From: Xylogone sp. PMI_703
Lineage: Eukaryota; Ascomycota; Leotiomycetes
Reading direction: 5' to 3'
Assembly (NCBI GenBank): GCA_021399445.1
Contig: JAJTUQ010000002.1
Coordinates: 1,240,001 to 1,304,000 of the forward strand
Length of the DNA stretch: 64,000 nt
How positions within the stretch are numbered: the stretch's first letter is position 1; every line of letters starts with the position of its first letter. The position numbers and the translations under genes were made by a program. The notes under the pieces are model-generated. The model saw only the letters and a program-made list of their open reading frames with translations. It ran no database searches and was not told where the DNA came from. Of this stretch, positions 35,294 to 46,760 are shown piece by piece.

Positions 35294-35647
35294 TCGTATT
35301 TCGGCAGCCCGCTTTGTACATGAACATTTCGTTATCATTATGATCCAGCATTGCATGGCGCAGGTGTGTCATAGGTTCGAGCATCATGTTTGTTCTTCGA
35401 TTCAATGAAGCTACGATAGTATGTTATCATTTAGGCTGGGGAACTTAAGTATACGATCTAGCTAGTTGTATATAAATGTCTATTATGAATATAACTATTT
35501 CATTTATATATTCAAGAACATCAAAAAATAGTCTGTTTTACATGATTCAGGAACGCCAAATACCAATGATCTACACAATGCCATAGAACGCCACGCACAT
35601 TGTCTGCGCAGTACCCACCCCATAGTGACAAAAAATTATTCAATACA
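35294..35647. other. Short convergent intergenic gap
   Basis: These are the 3' ends of the transporter and Hos2 genes. The gap is AT-rich and holds the poly(A) regions of both genes by position. No other feature was found. Confidence 0.45.
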
Positions 35648-37069
35648 TCAAAACTCCATTGGTACACCCAAGCCTGCCTCCCTATCTTTCCTCAAATCAT
35701 CATCATACATCTCCCTCCGCTCTCTCAAAGTCTCCTCAACCTCATCCTTCAAGGCAGTCAGATCGGGTGGAATGTGTGAGCTTTGGACACTTGGGGCAGC
35801 ATTCACAAATCTAAGTTGCTCTGTTATCCAATTGACTATTTCTTGAAGTCGCTTTTGCGTGTTTTTATTGGGCCGTGGATCACCTAGAATTTGCTCCAGA
35901 GTTGGAAAAATAGTCTCGTGTCGAAAATGAGACCTGTATGGGGTATGCAAGGGAATGATAGGATTGAGGGTCTTGTCGCACCCAATGGCGATGCTGGTCT
36001 CATGTGCCCATGCTCTGGCTACATTACGAGGTGTGTAGCCACCACCCCCGACGAGGAGGAGCGGTAATCCCAAAGATTTGCAATATGAAACACAAGCACC
36101 ATGGCCCTGAACTTGGACGTTGAACCGACCTAATCGATCTCCGGCAAGAGAGTCGGCACCGCACTGCAATACAATCGCAGTTGGTACAAACTTCTCGACA
36201 CACTTGCCAACAATTGTCTTGAACAGCCATTCATATTGCTCATCATCAATGCCGTCCATGAGAGGCACGTTAATTGCATGGTGAGCTCCGGGGTTCGACT
36301 CATTTTCTGGACCAGTTCGCTCTAGCTCTCCTGTTCCTGGGAAGAAATTCTGGCCATCGTATTTGTGAATAGAGAGTGTCATAACTCGATCTGTCGACCA
36401 AAACGCTTCTTCAACTCCATCGCCATGATGCACGTCGATGTCGATATATAAGACTCTCGGGTGGACTCTAAGAAGCTGTAATATCGCTAGGACGATATCA
36501 TTTGCATAACAGAATCCAGATGCCTCAGCTTTTTTAGCATGATGCAGGCCGCCCGACCAATTTATTGCGATATCAGAATCATGGTTACAAAGTTTACGCG
36601 CTGCATCGATTGAAGCACCGGAATACATCGAGCAGTAGTCAAAAAGGCCCTCAAAAATCGGACAGTCCGATCCACCCAGTGCAAACTGCTGTAGAGTATC
36701 ATCATCTGGTGGTGCTGGGATGGCAGTCTGAAGGTAATCTAAGTAGTCCTGGCTGTGGAAATCCGCCATCTCCTCCTTGCTGGCCTTTCGAGAAACGTAG
36801 GTATCCATCGCTGCATGCATACCATAGGACATTATAAGACTTCGTGCAAGCGTAAGGCGCCATGGTTTCATAGGATGGGAATGCCCAAAATGATGCTTTT
36901 CAAGTTCCGGGTTGACGTGCCAGGAGACATTGTATCCCTTTGGTCGAACAATGCCGTTGTCTCGTATCTCCTTCTTGATCTTGGCGAGGATTGTAGCGTT
37001 TTCTATATCGCCCTGCTGTCCTAGTGGGACGACGTATTCCTGGACGATGCTGCTTGTAGAGACAGCCAT
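35648..37069 (-). CDS. hos2: Class I histone deacetylase, Hos2
   Basis: This is a single-exon gene of 473 residues. The deacetylase domain spans about 45-380: FGHSHPMKPWRL near 61-72, GLHHAKKAEASGFCYANDI near 175-192 (catalytic His pair), YIDIDVHHGDGVEEAFW with the zinc-binding Asp/His near 212-214, QCGADSLAGDRLG, and GGGGYTPRNVARAW. The MKPWRL form (rather than MKPHRI) and the short C-terminal tail fit Hos2, not Rpd3. Hos2 is the catalytic subunit of the Set3 complex, which deacetylates H3/H4 in transcribed genes. All catalytic residues I can check are present. It shares a 766-base divergent promoter with an ING/PHD gene. Confidence 0.93.
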   Translation of the reverse strand: MAVSTSSIVQEYVVPLGQQGDIENATILAKIKKEIRDNGIVRPKGYNVSWHVNPELEKHHFGHSHPMKPWRLTLARSLIMSYGMHAAMDTYVSRKASKEEMADFHSQDYLDYLQTAIPAPPDDDTLQQFALGGSDCPIFEGLFDYCSMYSGASIDAARKLCNHDSDIAINWSGGLHHAKKAEASGFCYANDIVLAILQLLRVHPRVLYIDIDVHHGDGVEEAFWSTDRVMTLSIHKYDGQNFFPGTGELERTGPENESNPGAHHAINVPLMDGIDDEQYEWLFKTIVGKCVEKFVPTAIVLQCGADSLAGDRLGRFNVQVQGHGACVSYCKSLGLPLLLVGGGGYTPRNVARAWAHETSIAIGCDKTLNPIIPLHTPYRSHFRHETIFPTLEQILGDPRPNKNTQKRLQEIVNWITEQLRFVNAAPSVQSSHIPPDLTALKDEVEETLRERREMYDDDLRKDREAGLGVPMEF

Positions 37070-37835
37070 ATCGATGTCTAAGAAATGGACTATCCTTCAA
37101 TACAGATGCACCGCCTAGTTCACGTGCTCAAAAGATCACAACTCGAGGTGCTGCATATGTGGCACCCGTAAATAGTTTGGCGCCACCCTACAGATACTTT
37201 TCGATTACTAAAATGGACTGATGGTTGGGTATCTTGAAAACTCTAGGAAATGAAGTTGAAGAATGCTTGATCATTCTCGAGGAGCAGATTCATCAGATAT
37301 AGAATGTGGTCTGTGCATGGACTAAATCCCACAAATTGTGGCTTAAGTTTCTGCCTTAGGTTTGTAAAAGCTCTCCAGATCAGGAAATAGTATTTGCCAA
37401 GAGCTCAAATATCAAAGACAGATTCTCCATATAATTTCTTACATAAATAGACTACATCTAATATTTATTATCATTCAACCTTTGTCTAGCTCTAGCCGTA
37501 TTCAATTAACAAAGTGCTGCATTACATGAGATTAGTTTTGTCAGGTAGGATACTTAATATGATCATGTAATCATATTCCCTAGCGTCGCGCTAAACTAGC
37601 GCCCTGTAACTGTCGCATGCAGTTGAACTTCCTGGAATTTTATTGTTCATGTCACCCCTCGTCCGCTGCTTCCTCCTGCTTCTCAGCTCAACGTCAATCT
37701 TGCCTGCATACAATCTGAAGGAAGTCTCATAAAGTCGGCCTACAAACTGCGCGATCCTTATTTGCGAGGTAAGCACACGGCTTGCGATCTTCATTGACGT
37801 TTTGGCGTTCTGGCAAGCCTTCGTCATTAACAAGC
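37070..37835. promoter_or_regulatory. Divergent promoter between two chromatin genes
   Basis: This is a 766-base gap between hos2 (minus) and the ING gene (plus). A CACGTG E-box lies at 37121-37126, about 50 bases upstream of the hos2 start codon. The rest is AT-rich. Co-regulation is inferred. Confidence 0.45.
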
Positions 37836-39098
37836 ATGCCCAGAGACGATCTGTCTATAGATTTTATAGGCAGAAAGATGCCACAAACAGAGCATCAAGA
37901 CTGTGCTGCAGTCCTTGACGAATGGACAAACCGCGTCGCCAATCTTCCGGCTGAGATAGCTTTTATGCAAGAGGAAATAGCAGAGAAGGATAGGCTAATG
38001 GCCGAATGTCTGTCCATCATCACGAAAAGTGATAATTCCATCCAGAAATGGATTCGCATAAATGGCAGCCATACACCGAATCCAAGAGAAGAGCAGCTAA
38101 GCAAGATAATTTTAGAAAACTATGACAAGGCGCAGATTCTACAAGCGGAGAAGATAGCGCTTGCGCAGAAAACGCAACAAGTCATTGATAAACACACTCG
38201 ATATCTCGATGCACATATTAAGGCTTTGCAGGACAAGGGCGAGTTTCCCAATGATCCTGATATTCCGTCTCTTCTTCGGCCTAGTGCTCAAGATCGAACA
38301 ACGATGGTTCGCGCTGATAATGCGACGGCAACAATGCCTCTTGGTCAAATTACTAACTCTGCCAACGTCGCACAGAGACAGATTCAGCACAGCAGTATGT
38401 CTCGAATAAATCTAGGACAGGCTCAACCGCATATGGGCAGTCAAGTTGCTGCTTCTGCACCTGCAACGCCTACTGCTAGTATGCTACTGAATCGCCAAGC
38501 ACGAGAGAGCTCCCTCGGCGCATCAAACAAACGGCAAAAGTTGACAGGTGGATTAGGGACGCTTCCCGCAAATCCAAGTGGCCTTGCTCGTCATGCATCG
38601 ATGGGACCTTCTACTCCAAAGGCTGGTACTCCATCCGCAATTAGAGCCGGGAGTGCAGGGCCACGGACTGGACAGAAAACTACTACCGCCAAGAAGGTTG
38701 CCCCTCATAGACAAGGTGGTATTGTGCGGAAAAATAAACCTGGTAAATCTGGTCTTAGCAGGGTTAAACGATCAGGAACCAAAAATTCCCCAACGTCCAC
38801 GAATGACAGTGAACTCAGCGAAGTCGACTCCGCCTCTGCCGATGAGGAGGATGAGACCGCCACGCCGCCACCTACTGGAAAAGGCGATGGTGATGAAGAT
38901 ATGGCAGAAGGAGATGACGATGAAGGAGGGGATGATAAGAAATACTGTATCTGCCAGAGCGTAAGCTACGGCGACATGGTTGCTTGTGACAATGAATCGT
39001 GTCCTTACGAATGGTTTCATTGGACATGCGTTGGTCTCAAGAGTGAACCCGAGGGTACATGGATATGTCCTGTTTGCACAAAAAACAAAAAGAAATAA
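37836..39098 (+). CDS. ING-family PHD-finger protein (Pho23/Yng2 type)
   Basis: This is a single-exon gene of 420 residues from [15 protein letters not shown]. The N-terminal ING helical domain (~20-130) reads [20 protein letters not shown] and continues to [19 protein letters not shown] long Ser/Thr/Lys-rich linker follows, with an acidic run near 345-365. The PHD finger is at the C-terminus (~370-415), with the C4-H-C3 order: CICQ, CDNESC, WFHWTC, CPVC. It should bind H3K4me3. ING proteins recruit the NuA4 acetylase (Yng2) or the Rpd3L deacetylase (Pho23). The [10 protein letters not shown] start recalls fungal Pho23-like proteins while the NGSHTPNP region fits both, so I leave the subtype open. 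Confidence 0.88.
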   Translation: MPRDDLSIDFIGRKMPQTEHQDCAAVLDEWTNRVANLPAEIAFMQEEIAEKDRLMAECLSIITKSDNSIQKWIRINGSHTPNPREEQLSKIILENYDKAQILQAEKIALAQKTQQVIDKHTRYLDAHIKALQDKGEFPNDPDIPSLLRPSAQDRTTMVRADNATATMPLGQITNSANVAQRQIQHSSMSRINLGQAQPHMGSQVAASAPATPTASMLLNRQARESSLGASNKRQKLTGGLGTLPANPSGLARHASMGPSTPKAGTPSAIRAGSAGPRTGQKTTTAKKVAPHRQGGIVRKNKPGKSGLSRVKRSGTKNSPTSTNDSELSEVDSASADEEDETATPPPTGKGDGDEDMAEGDDDEGGDDKKYCICQSVSYGDMVACDNESCPYEWFHWTCVGLKSEPEGTWICPVCTKNKKK

Positions 39099-39775
39099 TC
39101 ACCAACCACAGCTATCTTTTATCATTTAGCGTTGGCGTTTGGACACATGGGGGCAAAACTGTATATTTGTCATGTTTATGGATAGGATCTTGTACTATTT
39201 TGATACAGCTGTTACCATCTAAAGGCCTAGTGGATTAAGTCACGTCGTGTATAATATTGTTAGAGCGATGAGGTTCTCAGGGCATGGGTTTCCACTGTGG
39301 TGGACACGAAACCCACTGCCTTCTCTATTAATGAGTGTTTAAATTGACCCGCATGCGCGTGCTCTTTTTAGAGGTCCAGCATAGTATCTTTATTTTCTTC
39401 CCCCGTATCAGTTGAGGTGAGATCTTCTCCTTATAAAACATCATAACATCAGTATTAAAATGTGCTTGTTGGTTTTCGATTATGGTGCTACATGTGAAGA
39501 TATAACACAACTCTCTAGAGGCAATAAAAAACTCGCACCTGCGCTCCGACTCGTAGATATTTATAACAGTTTCGTCGAACTCATGTAAGACCGTTCAAAT
39601 CTCAAAGTTCTATTAATATCTACCTGCGCCGTGAAAATTACTCTATAAATCTATCATGCATGATATCCCCCGCCTTCTATCGTCTAAACTATTGAATCTG
39701 AATGAGCCAGTGAACAGCGAGCTCCTGTTCAAGTGGCTACGCTTGGCGACTCTTGGCCCTGTACTTATATATTCT
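39099..39775. other. Convergent intergenic spacer
   Basis: This lies between the 3' ends of the ING and DUF3605 genes. It is AT-rich, and no gene is supported. Confidence 0.45.
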
Positions 39776-40510
39776 TCAACGCTTCCTGCTCAGAGGAACA
39801 TCTCCATTCGTGATCTCTTTCACAAATTCTGGATCTGGGTCATAAAGCATGACGTGGAAATGCTCCACAGCATGGACGCTCTTTAAAGACCTCCAGTTCT
39901 TGAACCAAATAACCTGGAGAAAAAAATATTGTCAATTTTTCAAGGAAAAAAAAATGAAGTCATGTGATGGTTGTAATCTTACGTTTTCCTTCCCGACTTT
40001 CTTACAGAATGTCTCGTCGACATATTCATCGATCTCCCTCCTCGCCTCGTCGGTTAGATCGTCCGTCGCTGGATCATCGAGCAATTCAAACTTGGTCCAC
40101 ACAACCAAGTGAACGATTTTAGGATCTATCCCATAAGGCCAGTCGTTCCAGAGTATCTTCACGTCATTCTGGCTCTTAAACGGGGGCGCCTCAGCTTTGA
40201 GAGGTATCTCCCACTTCAGTCGCTCCGACAGTACGAATTTCATCACACTGCCATAGTGAAGCTTGAGGTTCCAGATGTACTCGAGATACCGTCTGAGTTC
40301 CGAGGGCAGCCGCTGGAAGAGATCCAATCGATTCCTTGAAATGAGGTTCTGTACTTCTGGCCAGGAGAGGGTGTGGTACTGGGCATCGAGGGTGCTGATT
40401 ATGCCTAAGTCCTTCTGGTTCAGAGTCCGTAAGAACTTGGGGCATTCCAGCGTTTGCTCCGAGATTGGCACGTTGACATTCCAGTAGGGTATGACATCGT
40501 TGCTGCCCAT
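39776..40510 (-). CDS. DUF3605 protein (GlcNAc-induced protein 1-like)
   Basis: Exons 40510-39983 and 39913-39776, separated by a 69 nt GTAAGA...CTCCAG intron, encode 221 residues. The second exon, not visible as a long frame of its own, supplies [20 protein letters not shown] and MLYDPDPEF. The first gives [20 protein letters not shown], the helix [30 protein letters not shown] and the acidic DDPATDDLT. This is the small DUF3605 family, some members of which are named N-acetylglucosamine-induced protein 1. It has no catalytic motif I know, no signal peptide and no membrane segment, so it is presumably cytosolic. Confidence 0.82.
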
Positions 40511-41590
40511 GGTGAATAATAGAGTTTTTTTATTTATAGTTTAAAAAGAGTATAAGATGATCATTATGTTTCTGTTTCATCTAACTGATAATTTAGATAA
40601 CAATTCATGCTGCCTTTGGGAAAGGTGCGGACTTCAATGGCGGTGACACTAAACAGGCTTTAGTTCACAGGCCAACTTTCACCTTGTCGCGCCCACTACT
40701 ACCACCCCAAGATAGCAAGATAGGGGATTATCAGCACCAGACCGCTTTCATCTAACAGCGTCCCTAGATCATAGTCGACCAACACTTACACAGTAGGTTC
40801 TGTCTATAACCGTGATTTCAACGCAGTACAATTCCAATTTCAATGACACAGCAGAGGCATAAGTATGTAATCGGCGACTACCGACACAGGCAACTCCAGC
40901 CTGAGCTAGCAAAAGATCTGGAACGAACCATCGCCTGGTTTCATTTTCTAAAACGTTCTCGCTAGGTTGAAGTGCCGACCCACAGGCAATTTCCCAAGTC
41001 CACGACTCCACGAGCAGGAAGAGGTCGTTTGGAGCGCAAGCTTTGATAATCTCCGCCATCCCATAGCAAGAGCCCTGCGCCTTCCTAGGCGCCCTGCATT
41101 CTGACATGGGGCTAATATCGCGGCTCATTGGCTGCATAAGTTCCTATCGATGTTTTGCATACCTGTACTCCGTACCCGTGGGGCTCGATGCATCGAATCG
41201 TATGGGGGGAGTGACTGGATTCCTTCTGGATGCCGTTTCTTTTATATTATTTTATGGTTCTATATCCATGGGGGCTGTAGAGATTTTTGCCACCCGTTAT
41301 TCTAGACTTTTATCTAACGAACTGTTCTCCCTTTTGTGATTCCCTTCTTTCTTTCTGATTGCCATGATTTTGAACGGCGTGTTCACGTACTGTTCCGCAT
41401 AACGAAGTATTCATCGATTTCGAGGCACTCACTCTTTTGTGCCCAAATCATTCAGTCTCTACCGATAAGGGATTTACTCGACGTCCTGAGCATAATAGCT
41501 AGTCTATTGGCGTAATAGAGGAGTATACCGGGAGGTCATCCGCGTATGATATAACGATACTCGAGGCTGAACCATCGTTGATCGACCAAC
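40511..41590. other. Divergent intergenic region
   Basis: No gene is supported. A 122-codon minus frame at 40769-41137 has no recognisable motif and was left out. The region separates the DUF3605 gene (minus) and the small tail-anchored gene (plus). Confidence 0.4.
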
Positions 41591-42005
41591 ATGCCTCGAC
41601 CTCGACCTGATCAGTTACGAGTACAACGTCCCTCGCCATTGAAGCAAGTTCATGACCACAAATCTTTCGAGGAAAAGGAAATGAAGAACCCGGCTCCTGG
41701 ACTAGTACGAGATCCTGATTTCTGGGACCGATTCTCGACAGCAGTACAATTGTCCGAGAAAAACAACGCATCAATAGAAAGTTCTGCTAGCAGTATTGAT
41801 GTGAAATACGGGTTCGTATTCCCCCATGCGAAGTGTTCGAGGACATGAGAACTGATTGCATTACAGCGATGATTGGTTAACTCAACAGCGCAAGGAAAAG
41901 CGGCGCTATCGATACATATGCCTAGGAGTCTTGCTTGCCATCTGTGTGACTGCTGTCGCAGCAGGGGTGGTAGTTTGGTATTTGAAGAAGATTGGGAAAT
42001 TATGA
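41591..42005 (+). CDS. Small tail-anchored protein, unknown function
   Basis: Exons 41591-41811 and 41867-42005 are joined across a 55 nt intron (GTTCGT...TTACAG), giving 119 residues. The N-terminal ~70 residues are hydrophilic (MPRPRPDQLRVQRPSPLK, then LVRDPDFWDRFSTAVQL). The second exon encodes DDWLTQQRKEKRRYRY, a basic run just before a single hydrophobic segment (ICLGVLLAICVTAVAAGVVV), and a short basic end (KKIGKL). That is a tail-anchored topology with the bulk in the cytosol. I recall conserved short fungal proteins with the DPDFW and WLxxQ-basic-helix layout but no known function. The donor GTTCGT is not the strongest, but it keeps frame. Confidence 0.7.
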
Positions 42006-44605
42006 AAATGCATGATGGCCATTATTGGACGATATATATTAACCGGCGTTAAAGACATGGGAAAATTTCGGGGTCTACCGGATGGACTTGGAAGATATCA
42101 TGCGGGCATAGAAGGAAAACGGATGGCTAGGTAGACTTTGAGGTACGGTAGATGGTGGCGTCTCGTATCAATCTTTTTACGAGGAACGAAATCTTTCTCC
42201 AAGATGCACAGGTAGAGTTCGAGTTCGAGTTCGAGTTCGTGTGAGCTGGTTTATCCAGAAAGATAAAAAAATAGAAATAGAAAAGCTTCACCTACTGGAC
42301 TGGTTAATGAGTATGAATCCATCGGTGTCAGACGATAAGCCATAGATTTCGAGTATGTAGCTCAAATGAGATCTTCTGATCAACTTTGGTAAGACGGGAT
42401 ACAGCCCGTGAAGGCATGGGGTATTTGTAGGAAGGCCAGTTGGTCGGTAGTTGATATTTCGTCTATCTCGCCTGTCGCTTTTTTACCACCCTTTTATTTC
42501 GTACATCATCGTGTGGATCGTGGCTGTGTAGCAAGGAAGATACAAAGCAAATGAGGGATATGGTCAATTTCCTTTGATTAGGCCGCATCACCTGATATTG
42601 GACCTCCCTTTTTGCTACCGGCAATTCAACTGCCGTTAAAATGGCCGTGATCAAGGAAATGAAGCTCGCAAGTACCTAGAGAATCCTTAGAAGTTCTACG
42701 GTAGAAGCAGTCTTAGTCATTGGATGATATGCGAGAATGGTGGGTATTTCGATATAATAACTAGTAGTCATTTGATGAAGGTGAAAGATACAAGACGCTG
42801 TGTTGAAAGGAATCCATTAAGGTTCCCTGAGAATACCTACTTGTGCATGGTTTTAAGGTCAATTCAACTCGTTTAATTTCATCATATCTCGTTCTGTCGA
42901 CTCCAGAAGCTCCTTACCCCTTATTTTTAACGTTAGGAGTTAAACTAGGGAACTTAAACTGGGGTCTATTCTTATTAGAGTCATGCCTGTGTACTCGATA
43001 TCATACCGCTTCGCCGGCCTTAGACAACGAAAATGATTGGTGAACTGGCACTGGAAAGAATGCTGACATATTGCTCTCTGAGCTGCCTATGCTACGGAGA
43101 ACATACCGACTATTGCTTGACCTTTGCTCCTGAGGATGAATCAAGCTCATCAGAATGTGGAGTCGGCCGATGTGGGCTGTTTTCACCGCAACTTGATCGT
43201 GTCAGTCCAAAGATGCTCCCCTAGTGTTACACATCTCTTCCCCGGTGCAAAGTGCAATTTCGGTCCCTCGACTCGAGGCATATCTCGAGCGCTTTAATTG
43301 CTTTGGAGCCCAATAATGTATATCGACCCGATGATAGACTTCCCCACCACGTGCCGGCGTGCTAGGTCATTGATGCATTTCCGGCTGCCGTACCGCCAAA
43401 GCTGCGCGGAGGGGTCCACCAAGGTTCGTGGCAACCAACCTGCCAACCTCGATTGTTCCTCGTCAACACTGATAGCGGGAACGCCAAATCGAGACATTCA
43501 TTTCTTTTTTAGTCCCAGAGGCTTCAGGAGGCTTGAGAGTATATCGATGGTCTTGACAGATGAGGAAGAGTCCCAGCAGAAGTCCCTCTTACAGATATCG
43601 CAGCATGTAACACGTCCCTCCTCCGTCTGGACGACCTTTGGAGTTTGAGCCCCAGCAGGAGATTAAAGCATGTGGGCCCACAGGTGGCCGTGCGTCATCG
43701 ATCCCTCTGTTCCCCCCTCGCCCCCTTTGGGAATGCCCTGGACGCGGTGTAGAAGAGAGGTCGGTAACGTTTCGCTGCTGATGAACCACGGCAGGTTCTC
43801 GGTTGAATTGGAGGAGTGAAAGAATTTTTTTCCTGGATAAACTTATTGGAAGTCATAACACAGTTTTGTAGCCTTGCAGCACACCAATGCATCATAGCAG
43901 GGGCAAAGCCGTGTGTGTGTGTGTTGGGAAGACAAAAAATACCGCCATCAAAGCCAAATCATCGCCACTCAGTTGACGGGGCGTGCAGCCGTCTGGCTCT
44001 GTCCATGGCTACGGGCCGTATGATTAGACTTTCCTCCTAAGAGAGTGACTGAAGCGTACCGTATCCCCCTTTCTACCGTTCCCGCAGGTTGAGTTGTTCT
44101 GCAAAGCTGAACGAAAATACATAGGGAGGGGCCCATAACCCGATCCCCCCCTGCCACGCCACTCAACACCCAGCCAGTGCAGGAAGCTCGTGCCAGCCCA
44201 GTATTCCCCATCCTCATTTCAGAAACAATACTTCCTCCATGCCACCGTAGCAACCAAGATAACCCCCAAGAGCATAATAAAACTGCAGCTTCCCCTCCGT
44301 AGACCGGCCAGAACTCTCAATTGCATCTCCAGCGTCGACCGCTAGATCTGTTTCTTTGTAAGTGAATTCACTCCTCCTTGTGCGGCCAGCTTTTGGTGAT
44401 TCAAGCCACCAGTGCCCAAAATTTCCAACTATATAGCAATTACGTCAATCCTGACGTCTGAGAGAGCTTGGGGAACGAACATCGGCTAATCTTTTCTTGT
44501 GTTGATTTATTTAGTTGAACAACATCTCAGAGCAGTGTTTTCTGCCATACTCTCCCACTCACTAAAATAATTGCTCGTCTTTGCTAGTAGGAATAGCGAG
44601 TTATC
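42006..44605 (+). other. Intergenic region upstream of the uridylyltransferase gene
   Basis: A (GAGTTC)4 run at 42215-42238 and a (GT)n run near 43912-43923 are the only repeats seen. A GTAAGTG donor at 44358 and a TAG near 44590 could bound a 5' UTR intron of the next gene. The frames at 43298-43648 and 43589-44253 show no motif. Confidence 0.45.
42215..42238 (+). repeat. (GAGTTC)4 hexanucleotide repeat
   Basis: Four perfect copies lie about 210 bases after the small tail-anchored gene. Confidence 0.9.
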
Positions 44606-46760
44606 ATGGCCTCAAAGCTCCCCACACACTTGAAGCCTTTCAGCTTCGGAAATGGAAAGGTCGAGGATGCTGCCGATGAGTTCGCCAGAAAGCACCATGG
44701 AAAGACCCAGTCTCATATGGTGAGTTTATCTTCCCTCTTCTGCCATCTTTTGCGATCGTGGTCTTCTACAGTTGCCCGCATTGCTTCACCTGGCTCGCTT
44801 CGCCGTTTGGAAGCTGTGAGGATTTAAGGAAGCTACCCAGCCGCGAGATACGGTAGCGGCCAAGTTCGTAGAACTAGCTCCTATGGCCTGGTGACTCGAA
44901 TGAGACACGAGTTAGCAAGCAGGCAGTCGCTCTCACTCGCTCCTGCTTGTTTGTCTCATTCACTTCGGTTACACGAGGGGAAGCAACATGGGAGTGAAGC
45001 TTGTTCTTCACACCTACAGTTGGCTACTTCAATATCAAAAGAAGCCTGAAGCTTTATAAAGTTTATTATTGAATTCTCCAAAGCTTCATACCCCGTGTTT
45101 ACCATGGCTTCGGATAATACTCCTTCACCTATCCTACCTATCAACTCTCCAGATCTAGGGATGGTCGCAATGCTAATCAACCTCGACCAGGCTTTCGAGA
45201 ACACCTCGACATCTGTTGCAGCAAGCCAGATGCGAAATGCTCTAAATCATCTGGCAGATACTGTCAAGGACCCTCAACAAAAGAAGGTATGGTTTAATAA
45301 CTGCAATTTTACGCATTACATTTGCTAAAACAGGACCCAGCTATTCGAGACCGAGATGGATAACTTCTTCGCTTTATTCCGACGATACTTGAACGACAAG
45401 GCGAAGGGAAATACCTTGTAAGTTACAATGGTTTGGCTATTGTTTGGGCTGGTGCTCATTTGACTATAGAGAATGGGATCGCATTGCCCCACCTGCCCAG
45501 GGTCAGGTTGTCGACTATGCCGACCTTGGCAACTCTGAATCCGTTGGGTTTTTGAGCAAACTTGCAGTCCTCAAGCTCAATGGTGGTCTCGGTACCTCCA
45601 TGGGTTGCGTTGGTCCAAAGTCAGTTATTGAAGTCAGAGATGGCATGTCCTTCCTGGATCTTTCCGTGCGTCAGATTGAGTATCTCAATCGTACATATAA
45701 CGTCAATGTTCCTTTCGTTCTCATGAACTCCTTCAACACCGATGATGACACTCAGAGCATCATTAAGAAATACGAGGGCCACAATATTGATATCATTACC
45801 TTCAATCAATCTCGATACCCCAGAATCATGAAGGATTCATTGCTTCCAGTTCCAAAGTCCTATGACTCTCCTATTTCCGACTGGTATCCTCCAGGACACG
45901 GAGATGTTTTTGAATCTCTCTACAACTCCGGCACTCTTGACAAGTTGATCAACAGAGGTGTTGAGATCCTCTTCCTCTCTAACGTTGACAACTTGGGCGC
46001 TGTCGTTGATCTCCGTATCTTGCAGCACATGGTTGAGACAAATGCGGAATACATTATGGAGCTTACCGACAAGACTAAGGCTGACGTCAAGGGTGGTACC
46101 ATTATTGACTACGAGGGCTCAGTTCGTCTGCTTGAAATCGCCCAGGTTCCCAAGGAGCACGTGAATGAATTCAAGTCGATCAAGAAGTTCAAGTATTTCA
46201 ACACCAACAACATCTGGTTGAACTTGAAGGCTGTTAAGCGTATCGTGGAGAATAACGAGCTCGGCATGGAAATTATTCCAAATGCTAAGTCTATCCCAGC
46301 TGACAAGAAGGGCGAGTCAGATATCTCTATCATCCAGCTAGAGACCGCAGTCGGTGCAGCTATTCGTCATTTTAACAATGCTCATGGCGTCAATGTTCCG
46401 CGAAGACGTTTCTTGCCTGTCAAGACATGCTCCGATTTGATGCTTGTGAAGTCCGATCTGTACTCACTGAAGCATGGTCAGCTTCAGATTGATCCAAACC
46501 GTTTCGGACCTGCTCCTCTTATCAAGTTGGGCAACGACTTCAAGAAAGTCTCAGACTTCCAGAAGCGTATTCCCAGCATTCCAAAGATTATTGAGCTTGA
46601 TCACTTAACAATCACCGGAGCTGTTAACCTCGGTAGAGGTGTTACATTGAAGGGTACGGTCATCATCGTGGCCACGGAAGGAAGCACTATTGATATTCCT
46701 CCCGGATCCATCCTAGAAAACGTTGTCGTGCAGGGCTCTTTGAGACTGCTGGAGCATTAA
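44606..46760 (+). CDS. ugp1: UTP-glucose-1-phosphate uridylyltransferase
   Basis: Exons 44606-44719, 45191-45286, 45341-45417 and 45470-46760 give 525 residues with all phases matching. The enzyme makes UDP-glucose from UTP and glucose-1-phosphate in the cytosol, feeding glycogen, beta-glucan, trehalose and glycoprotein synthesis. The nucleotide-binding loop is [18 protein letters not shown]. Other family hallmarks are [30 protein letters not shown] and the C-terminal left-handed beta-helix ([17 protein letters not shown]). The first intron is unusually long, 471 nt. It contains a foldback and an in-frame ATG at 45104 that could start a second isoform (see findings). Exon 2 begins [14 protein letters not shown], the usual conserved start of the body. 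The UDP-glucose product is a precursor for wall glucan. Confidence 0.95.
44898..44961 (+). repeat. Inverted repeat (hairpin) in intron 1 of ugp1
   Basis: GAATGAGACA (44898-44907) pairs with TGTCTCATTC (44952-44961), and CAAGCAGG (44916-44923) pairs with CCTGCTTG (44942-44949). A nested ACTCG...CGAGT pair (44894-44898 with 44908-44912) flanks the left arm. Confidence 0.75.
45051..45106 (+). promoter_or_regulatory. Possible internal promoter and alternative start of ugp1
   Basis: A TATAAA element (45055-45060) is followed about 45 bases later by an ATG at 45104-45106 in a strong ACCATGG context. The ATG is in frame with exon 2. This is inferred from sequence only. Confidence 0.4.

Noticed and set aside
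40769..41137. 122-codon minus-strand frame
   Set aside because: It reads like possible protein but has no recognisable domain, and no adjoining exon could be built.
43298..43648. 116-codon plus frame upstream of ugp1
   Set aside because: It shows no motif and overlaps other random frames in a long spacer.
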